From an uncultured Bacteroidota bacterium (GTDB lineage: Bacteria > Bacteroidota > Bacteroidia > Flavobacteriales > Flavobacteriaceae), in the NCBI GenBank assembly GCA_902604715.1, contig CACLAD010000009.1, forward strand, positions 1-41,619: 41,619 nt of DNA, written 5' to 3'. Positions 34,739 to 41,619 of the stretch are shown here, in pieces (within the stretch, counting starts at the first letter, position 1; every line of letters begins with the position of its first letter). A model generated the notes under the pieces. It ran no database searches and had not been told where the DNA came from. It was given only the letters and a program-made list of their open reading frames with translations. A program made the translations under genes and the position numbers.

Positions 34739-35992
34739 ATGAATTTTATAAAAACTTCATTTTTTTCAGGATTAAGTACAGCAATTAGCTTATTAGCAAG
34801 ACTAATATCCACGAAGATTGTTGCTGTTTACTTGGGTACCAATGGAATGTTTTTGATGGGACAACTTAAAGATTTTCTGAGATTAGGAAATACAATTGGT
34901 TCATTTGGAATTGAAAATGGCATTGTCAAATATGTTTCTGAATATGAAAATGAAAAAACTAAAATTAGTAATATTATTGGAACCAGTTTTAAAATTAACT
35001 TTGCAAGTGCATTAATTTTTGCGGCTTTAATTTTAGTATTTAAAAATCAAATTGCCGATTTTCTTCAAATTAATTTTAGTGAAAACTTTTACTTTTTAAT
35101 TTTGATTTTATCGATAATATCAGCTTCTCTACACACTTGTTTTTTATCAATTTATAATGGTCTTAATAAAATTAAACTCTATGTGTTAGTTAATATTTTT
35201 TCAAACATAGTTTCTGCTATAATTCTTGTAATTCTGGTTTTAGAAATAGAAATAATTGGTGCATTTTATGCACTTGCAATTAATCAAATATTTTCGCTTT
35301 TGATAAATTTCATATTCTTTTTCATTTACAAACCATTTGAAATAGGATGGATTTTTAAACAATTTGTTTATGATAATCTGAAGAAATTATCGAGTTTTTC
35401 TGTAATGGCTGTAGTTGGACCTACATGCTTAATAGTTTCGACATTTATAGTTAGAGATTTTATATTTGCCGAATTTGGATCTGATTATGCAGGTTCTTGG
35501 GAAGCGATGTGGAGAATCTCAGCAATATATCTTTTATTTTTAATTACAACCTTTAAATTTTATTTAATACCTACTTTTTCTAAACTAAAAAACAATGAAT
35601 TAAAAAAAGAGGTTTTTAAAATTTGGAAAGTAGTGATCCCAATTATTATAATAATTACTGCCGGTGTTTACATTACAAAAGACCTAATCATAGATATTTT
35701 ATTAACAGAAGAATTTATATTAATTAACACCATAATTTTCTTTCATCTACTGGGAGATGTAATTAAAATAAACTGTTGGGTTTTAGGAAATATAATGATC
35801 TCTAAATCAGATACTAAAAGTTTTATAATTTTTCAAATTGAATGGTCAGTTGTATTTGTGGCATTGACATATTTATTTATTGGTAAATATGGCTTTGTGG
35901 GCGTTTCAATTTCCTATTTTATAACGTACATAATCCATTTTAGTTTATTAAATCTACACTTTAGGAAGCTTCTTTGGATGAATAAAGATTAA
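34739..35992 (+). CDS. Wzx-type polysaccharide flippase (MOP superfamily)
   Basis: This 417-residue membrane protein has about twelve hydrophobic helices and the N-terminus TSFFSGLSTAISLLARLISTKI plus YLGTNGMFLMGQ, typical of O-antigen translocases related to WzxE. It would move lipid-linked oligosaccharide units across the inner membrane. It follows the sulfotransferase gene by 3 nt. No Wzy polymerase or Wzz is seen in the window, so the pathway is incomplete here. Confidence 0.82.
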   Translation: MNFIKTSFFSGLSTAISLLARLISTKIVAVYLGTNGMFLMGQLKDFLRLGNTIGSFGIENGIVKYVSEYENEKTKISNIIGTSFKINFASALIFAALILVFKNQIADFLQINFSENFYFLILILSIISASLHTCFLSIYNGLNKIKLYVLVNIFSNIVSAIILVILVLEIEIIGAFYALAINQIFSLLINFIFFFIYKPFEIGWIFKQFVYDNLKKLSSFSVMAVVGPTCLIVSTFIVRDFIFAEFGSDYAGSWEAMWRISAIYLLFLITTFKFYLIPTFSKLKNNELKKEVFKIWKVVIPIIIIITAGVYITKDLIIDILLTEEFILINTIIFFHLLGDVIKINCWVLGNIMISKSDTKSFIIFQIEWSVVFVALTYLFIGKYGFVGVSISYFITYIIHFSLLNLHFRKLLWMNKD

Positions 35993-36018
35993 AATTCTTG
36001 ACCCTCAACAATTTTTTC

Positions 36019-36990
36019 TTAGATAATTAGATTGTTTAATTTATTAAAATTTGAAGTAGTAATTTCATAAAAATCATGTGTTAGTGAACGTGCACCATAT
36101 CCTTCTTTCCAATAATTCAATCCATTATTTACTTTCAGACCATTCTGTTCATGAGAATTACCAAAATCAAAGTACTTAAAGCTGGATAGATGTTCAGTTA
36201 TCAAATTGTAAAATAGAAAATCAAGGGAACCAAGAGAATTTTTTTCTGAGTTTGAACCAATGTACTGTACATGAGCAACATTTTTTGTCAAAAAAATTGT
36301 GGTTCCAGCAACTATTTGCCCCTTGTGATAAACATTAAATTGTTTAATATTATCAATAAAGAAACTTTTAAGTTTATTCATATCCTCTAAACTATGAACT
36401 GGATTTACGTCGTGTCTATTCAATAGTGTTGGTATTAATATAGAATTCCAAAACTCATCAAAATCATCAGTTTGTTTTATCTCTAATTTATTTTTTTTAC
36501 CCCTTTTATATCCTTGAATTCTATCTTTTGAAATTTTGTTTTCATTTTTCATTTCAATAACAGAAATAATATCTCTCCTGTATATTTTTGCTCCAGTAAC
36601 AAATGACAAATAATCAAGTTCTCCGTTAAAATTGGAATTATAAATGGAAGGGATTTGTTTGATGTAAAGCTTATTTATTGACTTTTCGTCAAAGTACTTG
36701 AGCATGTAAGTAAATAATTCTAGGTATTTCAAAAATTTAATATCGCTCTTAACTATAATCCCTCCATAGCTAAGCCCCTCATGAGAATAAACCTCACCCT
36801 CCCGAATATTACAAGGGAATAATGCAATTAGTTCAGAATTATAAAATATTAGCAAAGAAAAATCTTCAAACTTTTCTGCATGATAATCCATAAATTCTCT
36901 TTTAAATAAAAAAGTTGAGTTTTTAGAAATATCAACAAAATTATTCCAGTCAACTTTATAGCTATTGTTGTAAGTTTTTATGGAAAACAT
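36019..36990 (-). CDS. FemAB/GNAT-like acyltransferase
   Basis: This 323-residue protein resembles the FemAB-like GNAT proteins (Acetyltransf_6 type). Features are NSTFLFKREFMDYHAEKF near the N-terminus, SYGGIIV in the first half, and the C-terminal acetyltransferase-like core with VYHKGQIVAGTTIFL, AHVQYIGSN, KYFDFGNS and the YWKEGYGARSL ending. Such proteins transfer amino-acyl or acyl groups to cell-wall or glycan substrates. It starts 11 nt after blh on the same strand and converges with the flippase. Whether it belongs with the rhodopsin genes or with the polysaccharide genes cannot be decided. Confidence 0.72.
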   Translation of the reverse strand: MFSIKTYNNSYKVDWNNFVDISKNSTFLFKREFMDYHAEKFEDFSLLIFYNSELIALFPCNIREGEVYSHEGLSYGGIIVKSDIKFLKYLELFTYMLKYFDEKSINKLYIKQIPSIYNSNFNGELDYLSFVTGAKIYRRDIISVIEMKNENKISKDRIQGYKRGKKNKLEIKQTDDFDEFWNSILIPTLLNRHDVNPVHSLEDMNKLKSFFIDNIKQFNVYHKGQIVAGTTIFLTKNVAHVQYIGSNSEKNSLGSLDFLFYNLITEHLSSFKYFDFGNSHEQNGLKVNNGLNYWKEGYGARSLTHDFYEITTSNFNKLNNLII

Positions 36991-37001
36991 TAATTATAAA
37001 T

Positions 37002-37865
37002 TTATTTATCCTTAACAAAATCCTTCATGATAAAGACATGAGGAAGGGTCAAGCTTGAAATAATGATAAAAACAAACAATATTAAATTATCACTTGTAAG
37101 TAAGTCATTATTAAATTGATATAATAAGAAACCAAAAATTATTGAAAGTATTGTGAACGGCAAGGTTTTTAGGTAAAATTTCATAAAGCTATCCGTTTTA
37201 AATTCCTTGAACTCTAACATTAACATTGGCAATGAATGACAAAAACCAAAATATAATGCAAAAGACGTTAATAAATCTGTATGAAAAAACACCATATAAA
37301 GAATTGTAATTTCTGCATATAGAGGAACTTTTCTTTTTATTTCAAAATTTATTATTGATAGCATTAAAATAGCAATAGAAATCAACAGAAAGAAAACATT
37401 ATCAAATCCAGTAAGATCTAAGCTTGCGAATTGTGGTAGAATATATAATATCTCTTGTAATTCTATAATATTGTTCAAAAACAAGGATAACAAAATATTT
37501 GCACCAATTACAAAATTTAAAATTTTATTATCAGTTGGGTTGTAGCCTATAACTTGAGTTTCACCAAAATGATAACATGAAATGATTAAGAAAACCATAA
37601 GGCCTAAAAAAGGGGATATTATCCAGAGTATAATATTAAAAACAATTAGGGATAAGTATACTACATAAAATGTCAGTTTACTTTCAAACTTTCTGGCCTT
37701 AGGGTTAATAAATGCAATAATATGATCTACAGATCCGTGGGGAATACCAATAGAAAGCATAATAATAAGAAATAATAATATTGAATAAGAGCTCTCAAGT
37801 CCAAAAAATATGATTGAAAATGCAAGAACCAGTCCTAGAAGTTTTGATTTAACTATAATATCCAT
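37002..37865 (-). CDS. blh: Beta-carotene 15,15'-dioxygenase, Brp/Blh family
   Basis: This membrane enzyme cleaves beta-carotene to two retinal molecules, the chromophore of proteorhodopsin. The 287-residue protein has about eight hydrophobic helices. Histidines that are the expected iron ligands or neighbours are H43 and H48 (GIPHGSVDH), H99 (CYHFGETQ), H210 (GFCHSLP) and H276 (LPHVFIM). It lies directly downstream of the proteorhodopsin gene, but a strong terminator stands between them. Carotenoid synthesis genes (crt) are not in the window. Confidence 0.9.
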   Translation of the reverse strand: MDIIVKSKLLGLVLAFSIIFFGLESSYSILLFLIIMLSIGIPHGSVDHIIAFINPKARKFESKLTFYVVYLSLIVFNIILWIISPFLGLMVFLIISCYHFGETQVIGYNPTDNKILNFVIGANILLSLFLNNIIELQEILYILPQFASLDLTGFDNVFFLLISIAILMLSIINFEIKRKVPLYAEITILYMVFFHTDLLTSFALYFGFCHSLPMLMLEFKEFKTDSFMKFYLKTLPFTILSIIFGFLLYQFNNDLLTSDNLILFVFIIISSLTLPHVFIMKDFVKDK

Positions 37866-37890
37866 TAGTTAGTTTATTTTAAATAAATAT

Positions 37891-37923
37891 AAAAAAAAAG
37901 GTGAGGAATAAACCTCACCTTTT
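37891..37923 (-). terminator. Strong intrinsic terminator after proteorhodopsin
   Basis: An 11-bp stem (AAAAGGTGAGG with CCTCACCTTTT) encloses a 6-nt loop, and on the minus strand it is followed by a run of T residues (nine including the stem end). It lies 25 nt after the proteorhodopsin stop and 26 nt before the blh ATG, so blh must use read-through or its own promoter. Confidence 0.88.
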
Positions 37924-37948
37924 CTTATTAGTTAATTACTAAACAAAA

Positions 37949-38668
37949 TTATTTAGCAGCATACCATACGGCCATACCGAAACCAATTTTGTTAATAGCG
38001 TCACCTACGTTGTAAATGATATTCATTGCTCCTTCATCAATAGCTACAAAGTTATACCATCCGTCGGTACCTGCCATATATCCAAGTGGATAAATAGCCC
38101 AACCAACAAGTACAAACCATTGTAACATTCTACCAGCTTCTGGGATTTTTCCAGAACCACTAGTTAGGGCATTACCAACTGCACCTGAAGGACCTCCGAA
38201 GATTGATAAACATCCAACTTCATAAGCCATTAAAAAGTAAGCAGCACCAGAAATAGCACCCCACCATTGAGCATCTAATACTCCTGTCACTCCTGACTCA
38301 CCGAAGTAACCGGTAACTAACATCACAACAGATAACCAGAATAATTTTCTCATTCCTACACCTGTTAAAAGAGCAAACTCAACTACCATTAATGGTACAG
38401 TTAGAATCCAGTCTATGTACCTTAACTCAGTTGGGGAACCTAAACCAGCTACCCATTGCTCTCTCATGTAAAAATAATGCACAGCTGCAATTCCTGTAAT
38501 AAGTGCTGCAACAAGCATTGAATCTTTAAATTTCTTGTCAACTTGACCGTGTTGCATCAAAAACCACACAGTTGCTGCTAACATAGAAACAGAGCCGATA
38601 AAGAACGTGAATCCGGTGAAATCACCAGGTTCAATTGTTCCGGCTAAAATAAAATTTAACATTTCCAT
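37949..38668 (-). CDS. Proteorhodopsin, green-absorbing proton-pump type
   Basis: This light-driven ion pump has seven transmembrane helices and 239 residues. Retinal binds K227 (DAINKIGFG). Proton acceptor D86, T90 and donor E97 form the DTE motif of outward proton pumps, in RYIDWILTVPLMVVEF; H64 lies 22 residues before D86, as H75 before D97 in the SAR86 protein. The tuning position equivalent to 105 is M94, the usual flavobacterial residue for green absorption. An NDQ sodium-pump motif is absent. GC content and codon choice suggest high expression. It is divergent from kdsA and has its own terminator. Confidence 0.97.
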   Translation of the reverse strand: MEMLNFILAGTIEPGDFTGFTFFIGSVSMLAATVWFLMQHGQVDKKFKDSMLVAALITGIAAVHYFYMREQWVAGLGSPTELRYIDWILTVPLMVVEFALLTGVGMRKLFWLSVVMLVTGYFGESGVTGVLDAQWWGAISGAAYFLMAYEVGCLSIFGGPSGAVGNALTSGSGKIPEAGRMLQWFVLVGWAIYPLGYMAGTDGWYNFVAIDEGAMNIIYNVGDAINKIGFGMAVWYAAK

Positions 38669-38697
38669 AATTATATAGTGTTTAATTTGTTATACAC

Positions 38698-38723
38698 CAA
38701 AACTAAACAAAATATATGCCAAA
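38698..38723 (-). promoter_or_regulatory. Candidate promoter for proteorhodopsin
   Basis: On the minus strand TAGTTTTG (38705-38698) is an exact TAnnTTTG match, with TTTG at 38723-38720 upstream. The 14-bp spacing is shorter than the usual 17-23, so the -33 assignment is uncertain. The predicted start near 38691 gives a leader of about 23 nt. Confidence 0.45.
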
Positions 38724-38957
38724 TTGTTAAAAAAATCTTAAAAAATTGAGAACTTTTCAATGTTTACACTTGATTATTGACGATTTAACAGGGAAAAAAT
38801 CAATAAAAATTGTAAATCTGATGTTTTTCTTTAAATGTTGGAAAAATCTGAAATTAAGGTTAAAATTGGGGAAATTTGACCTTTTTTGGAAAAAGGCTAA
38901 ATATATTTTTAGAAATTATTAACTAAAAACATACCATTACATTAAGATATTTAATGA

Positions 38958-38965
38958 TAAATTTG
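38958..38965 (+). promoter_or_regulatory. -7 element before kdsA
   Basis: TAAATTTG matches TAnnTTTG, 13 bp before the kdsA ATG. I see no TTG at the expected -33 distance, so support is partial. Confidence 0.35.
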
Positions 38966-38978
38966 TAAAAATCTAATT

Positions 38979-39803
38979 ATGGATTTAAAAGTTATACATA
39001 ATTTAAAATATTTAGAATCCGAGAATTTCTTTTTGATTGCGGGACCATGTGCAATTGAGGGTGAAGAGATGGCGTTAAAAATTGCTGAAAGTTGTGTAAA
39101 AATATGCGATAAATTAAAAGTTCCATATGTTTTCAAGGGAAGCTATAAAAAAGCTAACAGAAGTAGAATTGATAGTTTCAGCGGAATTGGAGATAAAAAA
39201 GCATTAAGTATACTAAAAAAGATTAAAGATCATTTTAACGTACCCGTTATCACTGACATTCATAATGAAAATGATGCACAGATTGCAGCTGAATACGTCG
39301 ATATACTTCAAATTCCCGCATTTTTAGTTAGGCAAACAGATTTATTGGTAGCTGCGGCGAAAACCAATAAAGTCATAAATCTTAAAAAAGGGCAATTTAT
39401 GAGTCCTGAGAGTATGCAATTTGCAGTGGATAAAATTTTCAACTCTGGAAACCAAAATGTTATGATTACCGAAAGGGGGACTATGTTTGGCTACCAAGAT
39501 TTGGTTGTTGACTTTAGAGGAATACCTACAATGAAATCATATGCAACTACAATATTAGATGTTACACATTCATTGCAAAAACCTAATCAAACCTCAGGGG
39601 TCACAGGTGGATTACCGGATATGATTGAAACTATTGCACGTGCAGGTATTGTTAATGAAGTTGATGGATTATTTATTGAAACTCATTTTGACCCAGAAAA
39701 TGCACTAAGTGACGGTAAGAATATGCTGCCAATTAAAAGTCTAGAGAAAATATTAAGCAGATTAATTTCGATTAGAGAAACAATTAACTCTTTTAAGTCT
39801 TAG
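38979..39803 (+). CDS. kdsA: 3-deoxy-8-phosphooctulonate synthase (Kdo-8-phosphate synthase)
   Basis: This enzyme condenses phosphoenolpyruvate with arabinose-5-phosphate to make Kdo-8-phosphate for lipopolysaccharide. The 274-residue TIM barrel has VPYVFKGSYKKANRSR, PAFLVRQTDLL and GYQDLVVDFRGIPTMK. Residues C24 (AGPCAIE), H197 (DVTHSLQ), E234 (FIETH) and D245 are the four metal ligands of the metal-dependent class; E. coli KdsA has Asn instead of the cysteine. The stop overlaps the convergent M28 peptidase stop by 4 bp. Confidence 0.95.
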   Translation: MDLKVIHNLKYLESENFFLIAGPCAIEGEEMALKIAESCVKICDKLKVPYVFKGSYKKANRSRIDSFSGIGDKKALSILKKIKDHFNVPVITDIHNENDAQIAAEYVDILQIPAFLVRQTDLLVAAAKTNKVINLKKGQFMSPESMQFAVDKIFNSGNQNVMITERGTMFGYQDLVVDFRGIPTMKSYATTILDVTHSLQKPNQTSGVTGGLPDMIETIARAGIVNEVDGLFIETHFDPENALSDGKNMLPIKSLEKILSRLISIRETINSFKS

Positions 39804-41179
39804 AGCTTAACCTTGTTAACAATTCCGTATTTATCAATTAGATAAACTAAAGCTGTCATAGTCGCAGCTCCTAGTTCAAGTTCTCTTTTGTGAATGGTTT
39901 CAAAAACATCATTAGCAGAATGATGATGATCAAAATATCTTTGTGAATCTGGTTTCAACCCACTGAGAACATTGTAAGATGTCTTTAGAGGACCTATATC
40001 AGCACCACTACCACCTAATTCAAAAAAATGAATTAAATAAGGTTTAAAGAGCTCTTTCCAGCTTAATATCTGAGTAAAGTTGCTTTCATCAGTATCAAAA
40101 TAGAAGCCTCTTGGGGTAAATGCACCTGCATCACTTTCCAAAGCGAAAATATGTTCCTCACCTTTTCTAAAAGCTTCCTCTGCATATTTTTTTCCACCTC
40201 TTAAACCATTTTCTTCATTCATAAATAAAACTACCCTGATACTTCTCTTGGGAGTAACACCTGAAACTTTTAATAATCTTAATACATCCATAGATTGAAC
40301 GCATCCTGCTCCGTCATCATGTGAGCCATCTCCAATATCCCACGAGTCAAGGTGGCCACCAACCACAATATATTCATCTGGAAATTCAGATCCAGTTATT
40401 TCACCTATAACATTATGTGAAAGAACATCGTCCAGCTGTTTACAGTTTTGTTTAAAATAGAATTGTATATCGTTGTCCATTTTTAACATAGAACTTAGCA
40501 AATCAGCATGTTGAGTACTAATGGCAGCGGAAGGAATTCTATCCTTAACAGGGATTTCACCATATGTCATACTTCCAGTGTGTGGTAGATCATCAATTTT
40601 TAAGTTCATAGACCTGACTATAACCCCAGCTGCACCATACTCTATTGCATTTACTGCTCCTTCATATCGCTGATTGACACACCCTCCGTAGGCCTTGAAG
40701 GTATCGATAATAGTAGCATCCATTGGTCTATTATAAAAAACAATTTTTCCCTGTATTTTACCTCTTCCTAAACTTTCAAGCTCTTCGAAACTTTTTACCT
40801 CCACTAGTTTTGCCTTAAGCCCAGTAACAGGTGTTGAAATTGACCCTCCAAGAGCACATATATTCACATTAGTTGTCTTACCTGGAGATGTTTCTATATA
40901 AGCAAATTCAGGAGCACCTCTAACCCATTTTGGCACCATAACAGGTTGGAGCCAAACCTTATCTAGACCTAAAAGCTCTAATTCCGACTTTGTCCAATTA
41001 ACTGCTCTTTCCGCATTTAATGAGCCTGATAATCTGCCTCCAATTTGATTAGAAAGGTAATCTAACCATTCATAACTTTTACCCTGAGTCAAAGAATTGG
41101 AATAAATATCTCTGAAAACTTTCTCATCAGTTTGAGCAAAAGTGAAAGCTGATATCAAAAAAATAAATATATACCTCAT
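39800..41179 (-). CDS. M28-family zinc peptidase with PA domain, exported
   Basis: This 459-residue peptidase has a signal peptide (1-15, ending FTFAQ), a PA-like inserted domain (about 120-240) and a C-terminal M28 catalytic domain. Likely metal and catalytic residues are H276 (GGHLDSW), D288 or D289 (SHDDGAG), E322-E323 (MNEENG), D350 (ESDAGAF) and H419 (HHHSAND). The arrangement resembles carboxypeptidase Q-like aminopeptidases. It begins directly after the stop codon of the sigma-54 activator gene (TAG-ATG), so the two are co-transcribed. Export suggests peptide scavenging. Confidence 0.88.
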   Translation of the reverse strand: MRYIFIFLISAFTFAQTDEKVFRDIYSNSLTQGKSYEWLDYLSNQIGGRLSGSLNAERAVNWTKSELELLGLDKVWLQPVMVPKWVRGAPEFAYIETSPGKTTNVNICALGGSISTPVTGLKAKLVEVKSFEELESLGRGKIQGKIVFYNRPMDATIIDTFKAYGGCVNQRYEGAVNAIEYGAAGVIVRSMNLKIDDLPHTGSMTYGEIPVKDRIPSAAISTQHADLLSSMLKMDNDIQFYFKQNCKQLDDVLSHNVIGEITGSEFPDEYIVVGGHLDSWDIGDGSHDDGAGCVQSMDVLRLLKVSGVTPKRSIRVVLFMNEENGLRGGKKYAEEAFRKGEEHIFALESDAGAFTPRGFYFDTDESNFTQILSWKELFKPYLIHFFELGGSGADIGPLKTSYNVLSGLKPDSQRYFDHHHSANDVFETIHKRELELGAATMTALVYLIDKYGIVNKVKL

Positions 41180-41619
41180 CTAAATTTTTATAAAATCTTT
41201 TACATTTTTTGCAGAAATCTCTTTATCCCCTAGAATAATTAATCTTTCAATTACATTTCGTAGTTCCCTAATATTTCCTGACCAATCGTATTTTTTCATT
41301 AAATCGATTGCTTTGTCGGAAAACTTTTTAACCTTATTTCCTTGAGAATCAGCAATATTTTTTGCAAAGTGATCAATCAAAAGGGGAATATCATCTTTTC
41401 TTGAGTTTAGAGGTGGAACATCGATTATTATAACTGCTAGTCTATGGTATAAGTCTTCTCTAAACTTTCCGTTCTCAATTTCCTTTTTTAAATCTTTATT
41501 AGTTGCAGCTATGACTCTAACATCAATTTTGATGTCTTTTCCTCCCCCTACTTTTTGAATACAGTTATCTTGAAGAACCCTTAATACTTTTGCTTGGGCA
41601 GACAAACTCATATCTCCAA
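41180..41619 (-). CDS. Sigma-54-dependent activator (NtrC-type AAA+), C-terminal part
   Basis: The window holds the last 146 codons; the frame is open to the edge, and the Met at 41611 is internal to the family motif DMSLSAQAKVLRVLQ. The AAA+ domain shows IDVRVIAATNKDL, FREDLYHRLAVI, PPLNSRKDDIPLL and the sensor II helix WSGNIRELRNVIERL. Only about 20 residues follow, so the C-terminal Fis-type DNA-binding helix-turn-helix is absent. The Walker A, GAFTGA loop and any N-terminal receiver lie beyond the window. It probably controls sigma-54 promoters without direct DNA binding, or via partners. Confidence 0.88.
   Translation of the reverse strand, partial: GDMSLSAQAKVLRVLQDNCIQKVGGGKDIKIDVRVIAATNKDLKKEIENGKFREDLYHRLAVIIIDVPPLNSRKDDIPLLIDHFAKNIADSQGNKVKKFSDKAIDLMKKYDWSGNIRELRNVIERLIILGDKEISAKNVKDFIKI

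Larger units (their letters stand above)
38669..38978. other. Intergenic region between proteorhodopsin and kdsA
   Basis: These 310 bp separate two divergent genes and contain no ORF worth calling. They hold the candidate promoters at 38698-38723 (minus) and 38958-38965 (plus), and a 7-bp inverted repeat CCTTTTT-TGG-AAAAAGG at about 38880-38896. The remainder is AT-rich and may hold light- or nutrient-responsive operator sites, but I see none that I can name. Confidence 0.6.

Noticed and set aside
38880-38896. Inverted repeat CCTTTTT-TGG-AAAAAGG as a terminator
   Set aside because: No gene ends nearby on either strand and no T-run follows closely; at most it is an operator-like site.
1-41619. 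CRISPR arrays, insertion sequences or prophage genes
   Set aside because: No regular spaced repeats, transposase, terminal inverted repeats or phage structural genes were seen in either strand.

Overview
The window looks like a contig from a low-GC member of the Bacteroidota, most likely a marine flavobacterium. The signs are bS21 and rpoBC in the order typical of this phylum, a secreted protein with a type IX secretion (T9SS type A) tail, a DUF5916 barrel protein, flavobacterial promoter elements (TAnnTTTG), almost no Shine-Dalgarno sequences, and a green-tuned proteorhodopsin with its retinal-forming Blh oxygenase. No plasmid, phage, transposase or CRISPR array is visible.

Layout. Positions 1-3564 hold a VanX-type D-Ala-D-Ala dipeptidase (cut by the window start), a DUF5916 outer-membrane protein and a small DUF4369 lipoprotein. 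Positions 3554-17808 (minus strand) are the classical information-processing block read as tuf, tRNA-Trp, secE, nusG, rplK, rplA, rplJ, rplL, rpoB, rpoC, DUF3467, then idi, queD and a phosphomannose-isomerase-like cupin. Positions 17955-23135 carry accessory genes on both strands: an AlkA glycosylase, an unknown membrane protein, a lipoprotein with two YdhR-like domains, a quinone reductase/DoxX/two-microprotein operon, and a kelch protein with a T9SS tail. Positions 23136-24739 return to core genes: tRNA-Thr(GGT), tRNA-Gly, tRNA-Tyr, tRNA-Thr(TGT), xerC and rpsU. The same four tRNAs in the same order sit directly before tuf in E. coli (thrU-tyrU-glyT-thrT-tufB), so the accessory block has apparently split an ancient operon. 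Inside it, a 47-bp copy of the 3' part of tRNA-Thr(GGT) lies on the far side of the kelch gene.

Positions 24818-30567 hold an AGCS amino-acid/Na+ symporter, a PLP cysteine-synthase-like enzyme, a LolC/E-type ABC permease, a NamZ muramidase and an FtsE-like ATPase. Positions 30564-35992 are an AT-richer surface-polysaccharide region with three glycosyltransferases, an FdtA-type cupin, a sulfotransferase and a Wzx-type flippase. Positions 36019-38668 (minus) are proteorhodopsin, blh and a FemAB-like acyltransferase. Positions 38979-41619 hold kdsA (Kdo for LPS), an M28 peptidase and the C-terminal part of a sigma-54 activator.

Functional links: idi supplies isoprenoid precursors upstream of carotenoid and retinal; Blh makes retinal for proteorhodopsin; kdsA, NamZ, VanX, the glycosyltransferases and Wzx serve the envelope. 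The most interesting observations are the tRNA relic and split tRNA-tuf operon, and the strong Shine-Dalgarno before rpsU in a window whose other inspected starts lack one.
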